Source: Pseudobdellovibrionaceae bacterium (GTDB lineage Bacteria > Bdellovibrionota > Bdellovibrionia > Bdellovibrionales > Bdellovibrionaceae). Taken from it: 33,463 nucleotides of DNA. Shown in pieces: positions 33,334 to 33,463 of this stretch; position 1 is the first letter of the stretch; the number at the start of each line of letters is the position of its first letter. A program made the position numbers and the translations under genes. The stretch covers positions 1 through 33,463 of the forward strand of contig CANFQX010000025.1 in NCBI GenBank assembly GCA_947449255.1, in the 5' to 3' direction. The notes below the pieces were generated by a model. It did no database searches, was not told the DNA's origin, and saw only the letters and a program-made list of their open reading frames with translations.

Positions 33334-33463
33334 ATGACACCAAGACACGGTGTGGCTATTTTGAGGAACGGTCTGGTTGATTCATTATTCCAACACCTTC
33401 TAAAATTGAGACGCTTTTTGACGAAAGTACGTTTCAAAATTAGACAGGATCGAAATCACAACA
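33334..33463 (+). CDS. Possible 5' part of a rightward gene, cut by the window edge
   Basis: From ATG 33334 a frame stays open for 43 codons to the end of the window. It is rich in Leu, Arg and Phe (LFQHLLKLRRFLTKVRFK). No ribosome site precedes the ATG. The opposite strand also has an open tail ending at a TAG at 33400-33402, so the true coding strand is undecided. A C8 run lies at 33302-33309. Confidence 0.2.
   Translation, partial: MTPRHGVAILRNGLVDSLFQHLLKLRRFLTKVRFKIRQDRNHN

Noticed and set aside
33400-33462. 20-codon open minus-strand tail at the right edge
   Set aside because: Too short to separate from chance, and it conflicts with the rightward partial ORF at 33334.
1-33463. tRNA/rRNA genes, CRISPR arrays, insertion sequences, prophage or toxin-antitoxin modules
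   Set aside because: Looked for T-loop patterns, regularly spaced repeats, transposase motifs and small paired ORFs; none was convincing.

Overview
The window looks like chromosomal DNA of a Gram-negative bacterium of the Bdellovibrio/Oligoflexia type. This is an inference from gene content and style: moderate-to-low GC, lipobox and signal-peptide proteins, flagellum-T-like envelope proteins, a histone H1-like lysine/alanine tail protein, a secreted nuclease, and many orphan envelope proteins beside ordinary housekeeping genes. No rRNA, tRNA, CRISPR array, insertion sequence or prophage is visible, and no taxonomic marker was searched.

Layout. 1-303: tail of a rightward gene, a short overlapping rightward ORF and a two-way terminator. 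426-13439: a long leftward block, read from right to left as miaB, a bifunctional-nuclease-fold (DUF151) protein, a gamma-carbonic-anhydrase-like protein, guaB, guaA, dnaE, two FlgT/CsgG-like exported proteins and a GT-C mannosyltransferase. A very good promoter (TTGACA, 17 bp, TATAAC) heads it, and a weaker one precedes guaB. 13522-14382: a rightward acidic protein followed by an unexplained long hairpin and a two-way terminator. 14409-17139: leftward exported HNH nuclease, H1-like zinc-motif protein and DUF4097-like exported protein. 17281-19826: rightward thiolase plus 3-oxoacid CoA-transferase subunits A and B, an acetoacetate/ketone-body unit. 19944-20963: leftward cysteine-rich exported orphan. 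21235-22305: rightward squalene/phytoene synthase with an unusual start. 22679-23662: cyclic-nucleotide-binding regulator, convergent with a leftward unit of a coiled-coil protein and pyruvate kinase (23672-26841). 26974-28391: leftward TPR and FecR-like pair. 28701-29000: tatA. 29089-31316: leftward ChaN/Tiki-like protein and GYF_2 protein. 31459-32667: VKOR-DsbA fusion. 32684-33253: leftward orphan with hydrophobic C-terminus. The last 210 bases hold only an uncertain partial ORF.

How the genes fit together: the left half couples tRNA modification, GMP synthesis and replication in one leftward run that continues into envelope genes. The right half is central carbon metabolism (thiolase/CoA transferase, pyruvate kinase), isoprenoid synthesis and protein export/oxidative folding (TatA, VKOR-DsbA). 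Several exported proteins here carry cysteines that the VKOR-DsbA fusion could oxidise. No complete known defence or mobile system is present. The items most worth a second look are the hairpin element at 14193-14282, the squalene synthase lacking any ATG/GTG/TTG start at its conserved N-terminus, the H1-like zinc protein, the signal-less ChaN-like protein with its GYF_2 partner, and the TPR/FecR/coiled-coil neighbourhood.
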